In this document: in pieces, positions 47,119 through 57,898 of the stretch
Numbering within the stretch: position 1 is the stretch's first letter
How the letters are laid out: each line of letters opens with the position of its first letter
Assembly (NCBI GenBank): GCA_027924585.1
Contig: BSBM01000001.1
Location: 52,692,501-52,756,500, forward strand
Origin: Larix kaempferi
Lineage: Eukaryota; Streptophyta; Pinopsida; Pinales; Pinaceae
DNA: 64,000 nt
Reading direction: 5' to 3'
Notes under the pieces: model-generated
Databases searched by the model: none
The model's input: the letters and a program-made list of their open reading frames with translations, nothing else
Told to the model about the DNA's origin: nothing
Made by a program: the position numbers and the translations under genes

Positions 47119-47158
47119 GCCACCTCTATCAGACCATTCGCACAGATGATGAAGACCT
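47119..47158 (+). mobile_element. Short continuation of element 3 between elements 4 and 5
   Basis: Forty bases link two insertions. The last 14, GATGATGAAGACCT, match the 3' region of element 2 (near 12024-12037 on the minus strand). This shows where element 5 entered and gives GACCT as its expected target duplication. Confidence 0.7.
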
Positions 47159-47459
47159 TGTTGTTGCAACAAACCCCCCCCCAAATTTTGTACATGTTGG
47201 GGCCCCTCCTTTTATTTTGTAGAAAGTTTGCCTAAGAAGACATCCCAACCGTTAGCTGTGTTTTCGACATAAAATCTTGTTTCCCAACTGAACATCTTGC
47301 CATCAATCTTTCCATTTTTTCCCCCCAAAGAACCAAAAGGGAACTTAGAATTTTTCCCAACGTTTTGGAATCTCTCGGGCTATCTCCTGCAGTTGCGGAG
47401 GCCAAGCGTCCAACCTTTCCAAAAGAAGAACTTAGATTTGCTTTGTCAAAATCGTAGAC

Positions 47460-48770
47460 CGTGAGAAAGAAAATTACGGAAAATTTCGGGTTTTTCTTCC
47501 CGAAACGGGGAGAGAACTCAGGAAAGACGCCCGAAAGGATTTGGAATTTTTGTTGAAAATCTGCGGAATCATTCAGCCTATGTTCCCGACTCCGCGGAAG
47601 CTTTGGGGCTTTCCTTCCGAAATGGCGGAGGCCAATCTCATAAACCGCCCGTCTAAGCCTTCCGAAATAACACTTGGAAACTTTTCGTTTTGTTTCTGCG
47701 GAACAATTCAAGTTTTCCTCCCGAAGCGATTCTGCTTCCGAAACGGCGGAGCAATTCAAGTTTTTTTCCCGAAATGGCGGGACTCATTTGCATTACTCTT
47801 CCGAAGAAGACTTAGAATTTTTTGATTGGAAAGCTGCCGAAACCATTCGGCAATGCCTCCCGAAACGGCGGAGTCCTTCGCTCAAGCCTTCCGCAACCGC
47901 GGAAAGATTCCGGTTGTTCTCCCGAGACGACGGAAGTCTTTTATGTAACTCTCCCGAAAGAAGACTTAGAACATTTTTGACTATTCGCGGAGAGATTGGG
48001 GTTTTCTGTCCAAAACGGTGGGAGCAGTTTGTGAAACCCTTCCGAAACTCAGAAGAGAGCTTAGAAGCTTTCATTGAAAAGTTGCGAAAACCTTCAAAAA
48101 AAAAGTTTCCCGAAATCCCGCGGAGGAATTCACGATTTCATTCCGAAACTATCGAAAGACTTAGATTTTTCTTTTACGGAGGCTTCCGGCTTTCTCTCCC
48201 GAAACCAAGGAAGCTTTCGGGCTACCCTCCCGAAACGGCGGAAGCCAATCGCTTAAACCGCTCAGAAGAGGCCTTCGAAATGATTCCGGGAAAATTTGCG
48301 GAAAAATATAAGATTTGCTCCCGAAACGGCGGGAGCCATTCGGCTAGACCACCCGAAAAGACTTAGAGAAAAATCTTCGATGAGGCGATTGCGGAAGCTG
48401 TTGGTAAATCCCTCCTGAAACCGCGAAAAGTTCGCCCTGACTTGCCGAAATGTCGAAACACTGAGGCCCTTCCGGAACAATTCAAAGAAGCCGCCCGCAA
48501 CCGCGGAAACCTTCAAGTTTCCCTTCCGAAACTAGTGGGAGCCTTCGCCGTATCTTCCTGAAAACCCATGAGACTTAGAAAGTTTTTGATTTGCGGAAAC
48601 CACTCGCAAATAGCTCCCGAAACGACGGAAGGCTTGGAGTTTCCCTTCCGCGACGCGTCCCGAAACGGCGGAAACTTTCCCTCCATCCGTCCGCAACGGC
48701 GGGTGTGACTCGCAAGGTGGTCCCGCGAATGGCGGTCGCACGCAGATCGAAACATGTTGACATGACCGCT
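47460..48770 (+). repeat. CpG-rich array of short inverted motifs in the element 5 LTR
   Basis: Dozens of variants of TTCCCGAAACGGCGGAA occur at irregular spacing; TTCCG and CGGAA can pair as a small hairpin. The right LTR has the same array (61940-63230). CpG is far denser than in the surrounding DNA. Frames of up to 230 codons through it are by-products. Confidence 0.85.
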
Positions 48771-48841
48771 ACCGGCGACGAATTTAAGCCGCATCTTTAA
48801 TTGCGCCACCCACCAAATTGAATGCTCGCACGTGCCTGTTC

Positions 48842-48853
48842 TATTTAAATAGG
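48842..48853 (+). promoter_or_regulatory. Putative TATA box of the LTR-carried gene
   Basis: TATTTAAATAGG, followed about 135 bp later by a donor-like CCAG|GTAGG (48988). The acceptor-like GTTATCAG|GG at 49935 lies 12 bp before the ATG of the coiled-coil ORF. The right LTR has GTTTAAATAGG at about 63297 and the same donor. Inference from motifs only. Confidence 0.5.
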
Positions 48854-48987
48854 CGGTGGGGGTACGAGCCAACGCATTATTAATTTTCCAATCTGGACGA
48901 TTTGTTGGACGCTGCGCAAACCGCTCCAGCTCGGATTGCTCAACCACGTTCACGGCCACCTCAGTTAGCGTTTTTCGTCGGTGCCAG

Positions 48988-49935
48988 GTAGGATCTTAAC
49001 TATAAATCTGTCCCCCTACACGTCGTATTTTGCTATTGGGTTAGCTTTCTTTTGAAAATGATGGGCATTGGTGGGGTTTTGACAAGCAAAACGCTCGTCA
49101 TGGGCGATTTTTCCCATCAAATACGGTTGAATCAAGTTATTCTCGTCTATCAAGCAGAAACAGGATAAACATTGGTAGGTAGACGGTTAAACTTGTTCCT
49201 TTTTGTTTTTTTCCGGGCCGCGTGCCTCGTCATCTATAAAAAAAAAATGCTGAAGCCCCATGAACGTTGCATGTCCCTGGCCGAAAGATTAAGCCACAAA
49301 ACCCCAGGCCTTTTTGTAAACTTCGGTTCTAACGTGACCTCTACCCATTTCAAATTTTAGGACCGGCGCCATGGCCCCTGTTCAAACCCCGTGAGCACTT
49401 AATTTACGCCAGCCAGGACCCGAAACTATAGCCGCCCGAACCTTTTTGTCGGTATGTCTCCGGCGCCATCACCCCCGCTCGAACTAAAACTTCCCATAGA
49501 ATACCTCGGCCAGTGCCGTAAAAAACCAATATCGTTCGGATCCCTCGCCGGGTCGTAACTGCGAAAGTGGCTTCCCGTTCCGTCGCAGTGTCCCTCCAAC
49601 CCGAGTCTCCCCGCCATTAGCCTTCCCAGCCGCAGTGATAACGAAAGACACCCTCTTCCCCAGGGCTGAACCGAAATCCCATTGCTTCCGCAACTCGCCT
49701 ATCGATCCGAGAACAAAATGTGTCCGCGACATATCCTATCCCCTCAGGAGAAACCCAAACCCATCCTTTTAAGAGATTCAAATGTTTCAATTTATGTTTC
49801 ATGTTCAAATAGTGTTTTGCTTCCTAAATATACAGCTTCATTGTACTTATCTTATGGATATATTAAAACAATGATGCTCTCTGTTAAAACCTCACAATAT
49901 GCTGCTCAAAGTGACTTGTATATGGGTGTTATCAG
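48988..49935 (+). other. Possible leader intron of the LTR-carried gene
   Basis: Consensus donor CAG|GTAGGA and acceptor TTATCAG|GGAT bracket 948 bp without a convincing frame. It would join the TATA-proximal leader to the ORF start. No transcript evidence is available here. Confidence 0.35.
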
Positions 49936-49947
49936 GGATAAGTCAAG

Positions 49948-52900
49948 ATGCCGAAAACCGGTAAGAAGAAGGCGAAGATGACAGAAAAGAAACCTGCCCC
50001 TCTTAAAACTGAAACTTCACTCTAAGACACTAGGTGCACCACTGGTGTCCCTCCAGAAATCAGATGGGGTGACATCTACAGAATTATCCGGGACCAGGAG
50101 ATCCCAGACATGTTGTTAGAAGAAGGGCCAATTTATCTGAATATCAAAGCCTCAGGCATAACAAGAGCCGCCACCCGCGCTGAGCTGTTCCCCTGTGCTG
50201 AAGTGATCGGATGGATACTCCAGCATGCCGATGCTGACGGGAGAGTGATAAATGACAGCAGTAAAGTGGCCATTGCCTCATTTCAACCCGCGTATCTTGC
50301 GGCAGCCTACAAGTTTCCTCGGGTCCAACAAGCTCTGACGGATGAATGGCTGAGCCAAATGAACAACGTCGAGATGGCCAAGAAGCTACTAATAGTAGGC
50401 AAACATTTGAGAAAGAAAGGGAGTGATGAGTATGACGTACAGAATCTAAGAGCTCCTTTTAGATTAATTGCCCTGATGCTGTGCAGAATCTCCGGCATGC
50501 CCGATGGCACAGTATACAAGATTCAGTGGACCCCTATCATCCACTATGTGGCATTTAAAGGATATGTGTTTGACTGGGCTACTCTCCTGTTGGATAGTCT
50601 GGCCTCAATGATAGTAGCTGCGAGGGAAGGACTAGCCTTGAAGAAGGATGAATTCTTCATGTCTTCATATCTCATAGATTGTATCTTGGCCAAGATAGAC
50701 TTCCCCAAATTGGGCTGCACATGGGATAAGGCCACTATGCCGGTCTATATCGCTTACAAGATGTTGTGGGCTCAGAATTACAAGCCCAGATACAAACTCA
50801 TCTGCGAGGGGTTCATAATGCCCCTATATGAGAAGATATTCAAGGAGGAACCCAGCTGCTTATCAGAGAATGCTTTGGAAGTCCTTGAGAATTACGGGGA
50901 TTTCTACTTTTCAGAACAGGGAACCTACTTGAGAATGTTTGGAGGGACTAAGCCCCCATACATTTTGCCACAGTATGCCACAGATTATGTGGTCCTCAAA
51001 GAAGCAGTAAGGAAAATTTTCTTGGATGGGATTGGAGCAATGCTCCACAAACAGCATAAGGCTTCCTTTCCCCCTCTACCTTTCTGCATCGGTGCTTACA
51101 AGTTCTCGGGGGTTGCCTCAGCTGAGGAGTTTGTTCAAGAGTTGAAGGCCTTCCACTTCGGTGAGGTTATCTTCCACAGGAACGACAGAAACGGTAAAGT
51201 GGCCGAGCATTGCAAGGACATCTACGCTCATTTTGAATACTCGCATTATCCCGATACCGAGGAAGAGGCATTCAGAGGTATTAGAAATATGTCTGAACTG
51301 CGAATCTGTCGCCAAGGCACTGGAGCAAGCTCTAGTTCAGCCAAGATCCAGAAGACCAGTCAGCAGCAGGGGAAAGAAGCTGAAGATGCCCGAGCTTAGG
51401 AGGAGCTCAGATTAAGAGAAGAAGCAAGAGTATTCCAAGAAGCTGAAAATGCCAGATTGCAGCGGGAGGCGGAAGAAGCCAGGTGGAAGCAAGAAGCAGA
51501 AGCAGCAAGAATACAACAGGAAGCTGAAGTGGCAAGGATGCAAGATGAGGCGGAGAAGGAAAGTCGACGGAAAGAAGCTGAACTAGCTGAAGCAGAAAGA
51601 AAGGCAGAAGAGGAGCGGGAAGCGGAGGAGGATGCCCAAGCAGGTGGGTCCAGCATCCAAGACATGGAGATAGACACCTCTCAAGTAGGTGGCTCTAGCA
51701 CCCAAAAGGAAGGAGTAGACCCTGCTCAGGAAGTCCGGACCCCAGCTATGGAAGAGGACATAGACATCATAAACCGACCAATTGTCCCATACACCCCATC
51801 GGGAAAGCGTACGGTGTCCAAATGGAATGAGTTTGTCTATGATAAGAAAAGAAAAGCAATGGTCCTCCAATCAGAAGAGAGGATTAAAAGTCCCTTCCAT
51901 GAAGACATCGTTACTCACCGAGAGGTCACTGTCATGCAGAACACAGATCAAGATCCCATTGCCATGGAATCCGCAGTTATAGCGACAGCACATGCATCAT
52001 TTTCCAATGTAGGGGTTATAGTTAAAGAAAATATATTGACAAAGAAAAAAGCTCGTACGCTACAACAGACTGTGGCTAATGAGCAAGCCCAAAGAGATTT
52101 GGCAGTGAACAAATATGATTGCTTGTACGCTGAGCATAAGGAGCTGTCAAACAAGTACAGCCAGTTGGAGGAGGAAAAGGACCAGCTAACACTCCAAATA
52201 ATGATCGTGGAAGCGGAGAAGAGTGGGACAGAAGAAAAGGCATCTCAGCTAGAAGCAGACAAGCAAGCATTAGCTGAGCGTTTAGAGCAAGCAGAGAGCA
52301 AAACGATGGACATATCTCCCTTCCACGAGCTGTCATGCAACATCCTGCAGCAAGTGTATGGCACTCAGGAGCTAATCACTGATGAGGTGTGCAAACTCAA
52401 GGCCATGGTGGTTAGGTTAAAAGAGATTAATGTAGAAGCCCATAGGCTCAAAGCAAAGAATACCCGCGTTAAGGCAAATATCATCAGCCAGATGGCATGG
52501 AGAGAAGGAAAAGGGAGTTTCCCTACACACCTCCCATTTAAATCTGTGGACAGTTTTAATGAAGACGTAGCACTGTTGGAATTTGGCAGAAACTGCGCCA
52601 GTAAACTGATGGCCAGTGTGCAAAGGACAACAGATAGAATCAGCAGTCTCTACCAGAGGATCCAAGAGGCACATGTCAAATGCAGATTGAGTTTCCCTCA
52701 GTCCCTGGAGGACTTTCCAGAGAAGGAGCAGCGTTTGTCACAACTAAAGGAAGAATTGGGCGTCCAAACGGAGCAGGTAAAAGGGATTGATGTCCTGGCT
52801 GTTGATGACCTCCAGCGTTATATTGGATCGTCATCGCTCCACAACCATCTGCTGAAGGAAGTGCATCAGGTTGTAGTAGCAGAAGTTCAAAGCATTAAAG

Positions 52901-53217
52901 TAGAGCTCGGGAAGAATGTGACTTCTCAGAAAATCTTGTTCTCTGCTGCAGCAAACATAGTCATAAGGGACACAGGTGTGTGGTACAACTACATAGCAGA
53001 GGAGGAAAGGAAAACTGCAGCAGCAGCAGGAGCATCAGCAGATCCAGGATCTTCCCTCCCAGCAGCCACTCCAGCTATAGCAGTAGGTTCGAGTCCCTCT
53101 TTCCCGGCAGTCATTCCAGAATCTCCAGCTAGCTCAATCCCTCCTTCCCAGGCACAATCAACAGCCTCAATTGGCTTGGGCGACCCTTCCCCAGCTGAGG
53201 CTCACGCTCAGGAGTAA
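49948..53217 (+). pseudogene. Element 5 ORF1: unknown protein with long coiled coil, inside the proposed LTR
   Basis: A single frame from ATG 49948 to TAA 53217 (1,089 codons) is interrupted only by TAA at 50023 and TAG at 51397. It starts with a basic MPKTGKKKAKMTEKK peptide. Residues about 40-450 form a globular-looking region with conserved-looking hydrophobic stretches (LRAPFRLIALMLCRISGMPD, FDWATLLLDSLA, FFMSSYLIDCILAKIDFPKL). A long Glu/Ala/Arg coiled coil follows (about 475-555), then a second helical region and a Ser/Pro/Ala-rich tail. It is not gag, RT or integrase. Ogre elements carry an unrelated-looking or distant extra ORF before gag, the closest precedent I know; no function is assigned. 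Confidence 0.75.
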
Positions 53218-53472
53218 AAAGAGGCTGAATTCAGTTGAGCAACTCTCTTCATCCAAACACGTGCCCAGCAGGGAAAGCTTCGGTGTTAGCCAATTTTCTG
53301 CTATGTATATTTTGAATATGTAAGGCGTAAGCCATGGGACAGCTGTCCCTATTTCTGTCAAAACAATTTTGTAAAACAAATGTGATCATTTCTGGTGGTC
53401 GATTTTAGAGGAAATTCCTGTAAATGACAGGTGGAGGATGCTAGGTGTCATCCCAAAGGGCAGATTTGTAGC

Positions 53473-53480
53473 TATAAATA
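53473..53480 (+). promoter_or_regulatory. TATA box likely driving gag-pol
   Basis: CTATAAATAGAAG lies 255 bp after ORF1 and about 950 bp before the primer site. This is the arrangement of U3 promoter, R and U5 at the end of an LTR. Confidence 0.6.
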
Positions 53481-53739
53481 GAAGCTAGGAAAGATTAGAA
53501 AGGACTTTTGGCAGGGAAGGCAATTTTGGAAAGCTTTACGAGCTATCTTGTATTGTTTCTGTAAAATTGAATTTTCTAATAGAAGCCACGGGAGATGGAC
53601 GTTTTGCATGGGATGTTGGAAGGATGTATGTTGGACTATTCTAATGACTGCTGTTCTGTAATGTGAGATCATTCTTATCATCTGAACTATTTCTTTGTAT
53701 TAATGATTTTTCTCCTCCCTGTGCATGCATTTTCTCTGT

Positions 53740-54155
53740 TTGTGAACAATGAATGCGTTCCACATTAAATCAGGAGCTACCTACTGATGTCTTTATCATT
53801 GCTGTAGATTTCTCTTCTAGATCGAATGGCTAACTGCTCTTTCTTCAGGATAACTCATATGGATCATTGTTCATGCCTTTAAATCGCTCCTTGCAGGGAT
53901 CTTTAAGTTTAATTTCAGTTTGTTACATTTGGATTTGTTTCTTTATCCTTTCTACGTAGATTAAATAAATTTTTTTCCTCTTTCTGTTTCATGAGCAATT
54001 GATGCGTTCCATGGTGAATGAGAAGCTATCTTCCAAATATCTTTCCCTTGTTGTAGCTTTATTTGTGAGAATCAACAGCTATCTGTTCTTGCTTTACGAT
54101 ATTTGCTATAGCTGATTGCTCATCCCTTAAGTGTGTTCCCTGCAGGGATAGATAG
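53740..54155 (+). repeat. Imperfect 250-bp duplication in the proposed R/U5 region
   Basis: Two blocks begin with ATGAATGCGTTCCACATTAA (about 53750) and TTGATGCGTTCCATGGTGAA (about 54008) and both end near a CTTGCAGGGAT/CCTGCAGGGAT phrase. Noncoding. Confidence 0.6.
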
Positions 54156-54429
54156 ATTTACTCAGGTTCCTAGACTTAGATCTGGTTTAGTTGCATTTAG
54201 ATTAAATATAATTTAGGCACTTGCATCTCATTTAAAAGACATAAACCCAAAAGAAAGGTGGATCGGGCCATAACCGGTAGAATCGGATTTAAACTCCAAG
54301 CCCACGGTTGCCGGAACCGTTAACCGGACAGATTCCCTACACCAAACGGGAGATAGTCTAATTGGGACCATCTCTCGGGGAGAATCCCTTTCTGATTGAT
54401 GCTACGATATCTGAGGCATCAACAGTTTT

Positions 54430-54446
54430 TGGCGCTAGAAGGAGGG
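54430..54446 (+). promoter_or_regulatory. Element 5 putative primer binding site
   Basis: TGGCGCTAGAAGGAGGG begins with TGG, the complement of a tRNA CCA end, five bases after CATCAACA and 12 bases before the gag ATG. The tRNA species is not identified. Confidence 0.6.
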
Positions 54447-54457
54447 CCTGAAAGTGC

Positions 54458-55888
54458 ATGGCTGATATAGGAAAATCTTCCGTGGTCATAGATAACATTG
54501 AAAACCCGCTTAAAGAAAGCATTTCAAACAGCCCAGATCTTGGATTAAGAGACCAAGAACACCTCATTTCTGACCCTGAGCCTCAAGAAGCTTTGTACGC
54601 TGTCCCTTTTACAGAAATCGAGGATTTGAGAAGACATACCAGATCCTACGTTAGGCAGTTAGGTGGTTTAAACACTGTCAAATTCCTCCGTAAGAAAACT
54701 ACGCCTAGAAAGGACCCACAATACACCCGTGATTCAATTCTCGTTCAAAGTTTTGAAGAGCTGGTAAATCTGACTTTGGAAGAAATTTCAGACACTCTTA
54801 ACAAGGCAGATCCTGAAAACTCAGAAAAAATTTCGGACCAAGAAAATCTTGAAGAAATTACCACTCCCAAAAGTACTCCATAGGAGTCACCCTCCAATTC
54901 TCCACCAGGGTCCCCACACCCAAACCCAAATATGGCTGTACCTGCTTGGAGAGCGAGGGGAGCGCTGAACCTAGCTGGACCATTCCATAATCTTCCAAAA
55001 AAACCAGAAAAGGTCTTGCCTAAGTACAACCCAGGGAAGGCCATCTCGGCGGAAGATCACCTCAAGAGTTTTTACCTAGCCCTGAACCTCTTGAACGTAC
55101 AACATGAAGACGTAGTCTGCAGGTTGTTTCCATATACATTCGAGCCAAAAGTATCATCATGGTACTTTAGCCTACAACCCAGCTCAATCTCTAGTTGGGA
55201 TGAATTCGAAAAATGTTTTCTAAAGAAATACGGAAACCAAAAGACTGTGGCCACACTTATGAAAGAGCTCTTATCCATGAGGATGGAAAAGAAAGAAAAG
55301 GTTCAAGATTTCAATCAAATATTCACAACGCTGTTAAATAACTTCAGTGAAGCTAATAAACCAGCCGAGGAATCTCTGATCGAATACTATACAACCGCTC
55401 TTGATGGACCCATAGCAATGTTCGTAAAGAGGTCCAAGAAAAATACCCTGACAGAGAACTTTGAGGAAGCTAGAAAGGTAGAAGAAGAGGCTGATAGCAT
55501 TGCTAAACATGCCTTAGATGTAGAAGCAAAACCAGCAGCTAGCAAAAAACCTTTGCTGCTCGCTAGAGGTAAAGAAGAGCCATCTACGGACATGGAAAAT
55601 GTAGTCAAAATGATGCAGAAATTATCTAACAAAATCGTAGATCTCGAGAAAGACAAGGATGCTAGTACATCTAGGAAACCTTTCAAGCCATTTTATAAAA
55701 GAAGGGAAGACGGAGAGCAGACTCATCCACCAATGAACGCTGCCCCTGTTTTAAACTTGAACGAGATTGGGATGGAAAATTTCTGCACTTTTCACCAAGA
55801 ACCACATTCGGAAAAGAGCTGCCCGCAATGGATTAATTCCATGAGCTTAGTCATGAACCATATGTTAGATTCTCAGATCCCGGACTAG
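54458..55888 (+). pseudogene. Element 5 gag
   Basis: Same frame from ATG 54458 through a TAG at 54881-54883 to a TAG at 55886-55888. The retrotransposon gag fold is seen in HLKSFYLALNLLNVQHEDVV, WYFSLQPSSISSWDEFEKCF and FNQIFTTLLNNF (about 55050-55345). Near the end a Cys/His motif (FCTFHQEPHSEKSCPQW) is the short zinc-like motif of this Gypsy group rather than a CCHC knuckle. It forms the particle shell and binds element RNA. Since gag and pol share one frame, the stops are mutations, not recoding signals with clear support. Confidence 0.88.
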
Positions 55889-57898
55889 GATAATCCTCCA
55901 GAAGAATCGAGCCTCGAGTTAGAGGAACCGACCCCAGACACTACTATGGTGTTGTGGGATTGGGTAGCTATGACTGAATTAGTAGAAGAAGATCACATAG
56001 ATAGTTCTCCCTCTACCATAAATGTCGCTACTCGCAGCAAGGGCCCAATTGCAGATCCTGTGCCAGTCATCGTTCCCCATAAGCCTAAAATTCCAAAAGA
56101 TCCAGTTAGGAGGCATATACAAATCATCCCACCGCAGCCCAAAGTTAACCAAACAACAGCCAAACAGCCAAGCGCTGACAACATAGTTCAGCCACCTAAG
56201 GTCACGACAAGCAAAACAGATCAGCCAACTCGAATTGGGAACGTATCCGATATAGGGTATGATATTATCGAAGATATCAAGAAGGTCAAAGCAAACATAT
56301 CAATATTTGACATGTGTAGCTTGCCCCATCAACGAGACAAACTGCTGCATGTTTTACAACCAAAACCCAACACTACACTAACGGATTCTCAAGACAATCC
56401 CGAAATTAATGAGGCTAGCATCGGTGGGAAATCCAAATCCCAAACATTGCCATTCTTATTGACATTTGAAATTTTCAACCATAATGTTCACAACTGTTTG
56501 GTAGATTCTGGAGCATCCTCAAACGTTATGCCACTGTCAATCTGTAAGAAAGTTAATGGGCATCCCGTGCCATCTCCAGCTCAAATTATCCAATTAGATA
56601 GGACTGCTGTTAAAGTAATTAGGGAGATGAAAGATGTTCTAATTAGATTGTCAGCTGATCCTAGAGTCTGTCAATTTATTGACATAATGGTGGTCGATAT
56701 TCCTGAAGCTTATGGACTGATTTTGAGTAGGGATAGGTCTACCAAGCTGAGTGGCTACTTTGCTACCGATTGGTCTCATCTATGGTTGCCTTATCAGAAC
56801 AGACAGAATCATATTAAAGTTCTCAAGGAACCTCATATGAAACAAAACGTAACCCAGTTAGAAGAAAAAAATGAGGCTGTAACTTTCTCTTCCTCGGTCC
56901 TGGGAAATTACTTCTTAGAAATGGATCTGGGTAACTATCAATCTGAAACCTTTTGCCATGAATCAGATAAACAGTCCGATCTCCTTCGTTTCTCCCGGAC
57001 TGATGAGATGGATTGTAACATAGTTAATTTAGTCACTGACATAGATCACAAACAAACTAACTTAGTTGAATCTAAAGATATCTTTTGGACATTATACTTT
57101 GATGGTTCTAAAACTCTGGAAGGAGCCGGAGCCGGCTGCGTTCTAATGGATCCAAAAAGAAACAAGTATTTTTTGTCTTGTAGATTAGAATTCGATTGTA
57201 CTAATAACACCGCTGAATATGAAGCTTTGGTGCATGGATTAAAGAAAGCCATTGGCTTAAATGTTAAGTACCTGAAAGTCTTTGGTGACTCCGAGATAGT
57301 GGTAAGACAGGTAAGAGACACCATTCATTGTCTCTCACCTCATTTGAAGGGTTATCAGGCTGAGGTATGGAATTTAATTATGCATTTTGACGCTTTCAAT
57401 ATAAAATCAATTCCTAGATTGCAAAATTCTGCTGCTGATTTATTAGCAACATCTGCTTCTAGGTTGGTGCCGTCAAATAATAAAAGCTCAATTGAATTGA
57501 TTTTCAGGCCTTCCGTTCCCGATAACATCACAAACTTCAGAATCTTCGATGATGATGAACAAATTATCAGCTTCCTAACAAACAAAGATAGATTTCAAGG
57601 AGCTGCAATAGATGAAGAAAAACACGATGCTGATTTAATGAAGAAAGATGAGGAGAAAGGAAATTTCATGCCCAAGGGGGTAAGGTCCCTCGAAATGCTG
57701 TTCGATCTTCAAAATAAGTTCAAAAGGCCAGCCAATACCAAAACTAACAGCTCATCAATGCAACATGAGTTAGTTAATTTGGGTACCGAGGCAGAACCAA
57801 GATTTGTCAACCTTGGCAAATGTTGTTCACCAGGAGAAAGAGACAGGTTCATTAAATTGTTCAAAAAATACAAAGATGTTTTTGCGTGGACCTATTAA
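55889..57898 (+). pseudogene. Element 5 protease and extra RNase H
   Basis: The frame continues from gag. The aspartic protease has LVDSGASSNVMP at 56501-56536. At about 57086-57455 lies a full RNase H fold with the acidic residues FDGS, AEYEAL, GDSEIV and a final ADLLA, of the RVT_3 type also found in LINEs and Tat elements. It sits before RT, not after it. The RT N-terminus begins at KCCSPGERDRFIKLFKKYKD and is cut by TAA at 57896-57898 after AWTY. Confidence 0.88.

Larger units (their letters stand above)
34251..47158 (+). mobile_element. Element 3: Copia element, 5' part; host of elements 4 and 5
   Basis: A 5' LTR (34251-34864), Met-tRNA primer site, gag, protease, partial integrase, RT, RNase H and a repeat-rich 3' region run to 40346. 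There element 4 is inserted. After element 4 the 3' region resumes at 47119 and stops at 47158, where element 5 begins. The stretch GATGATGAAGACCT at 47145-47158 matches the minus strand of element 2's 3' region, where it continues GCAGGTGG, so element 3 was cut there by element 5. Its own 3' LTR should lie beyond the window. The insertion lies 183 bp after the SR-gene stop. Confidence 0.88.
47159..54424 (+). repeat. Element 5, proposed 5' LTR of about 7.27 kb
   Basis: The left end is fixed by homology with 61612 onward and by the empty-site match in element 2. Homology is directly visible for 47159-49546, where the right copy reaches the window end. I place the right end at CATCAACA (54424) because CAACA is the inverse of the TGTTG start, a tRNA-type primer site TGGCGCTAGAAGGAGGG follows at 54430, gag begins at 54458, and a strong TATA box lies about 950 bp before this point. 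The alternative is a shorter LTR ending before 49948 with an internal ORF. Confidence 0.6.

Noticed and set aside
47541-48516. Frames up to 230 codons on both strands in the element 5 LTR, repeated near 61959-62970
   Set aside because: They follow the CpG motif array, are in several phases at once, and are shared between the LTRs only because the LTRs are copies of each other.
48513-48959. 148-codon minus-strand frame, also at 62967-63413
   Set aside because: Conserved between the LTRs only as part of the repeat; it overlaps the promoter region in antisense and has no recognisable domain.
54881-57898. Gag and pol stops of element 5 as programmed readthrough signals
   Set aside because: There are four in-frame stops at unrelated places, including inside RT; ordinary decay is the simpler reading.
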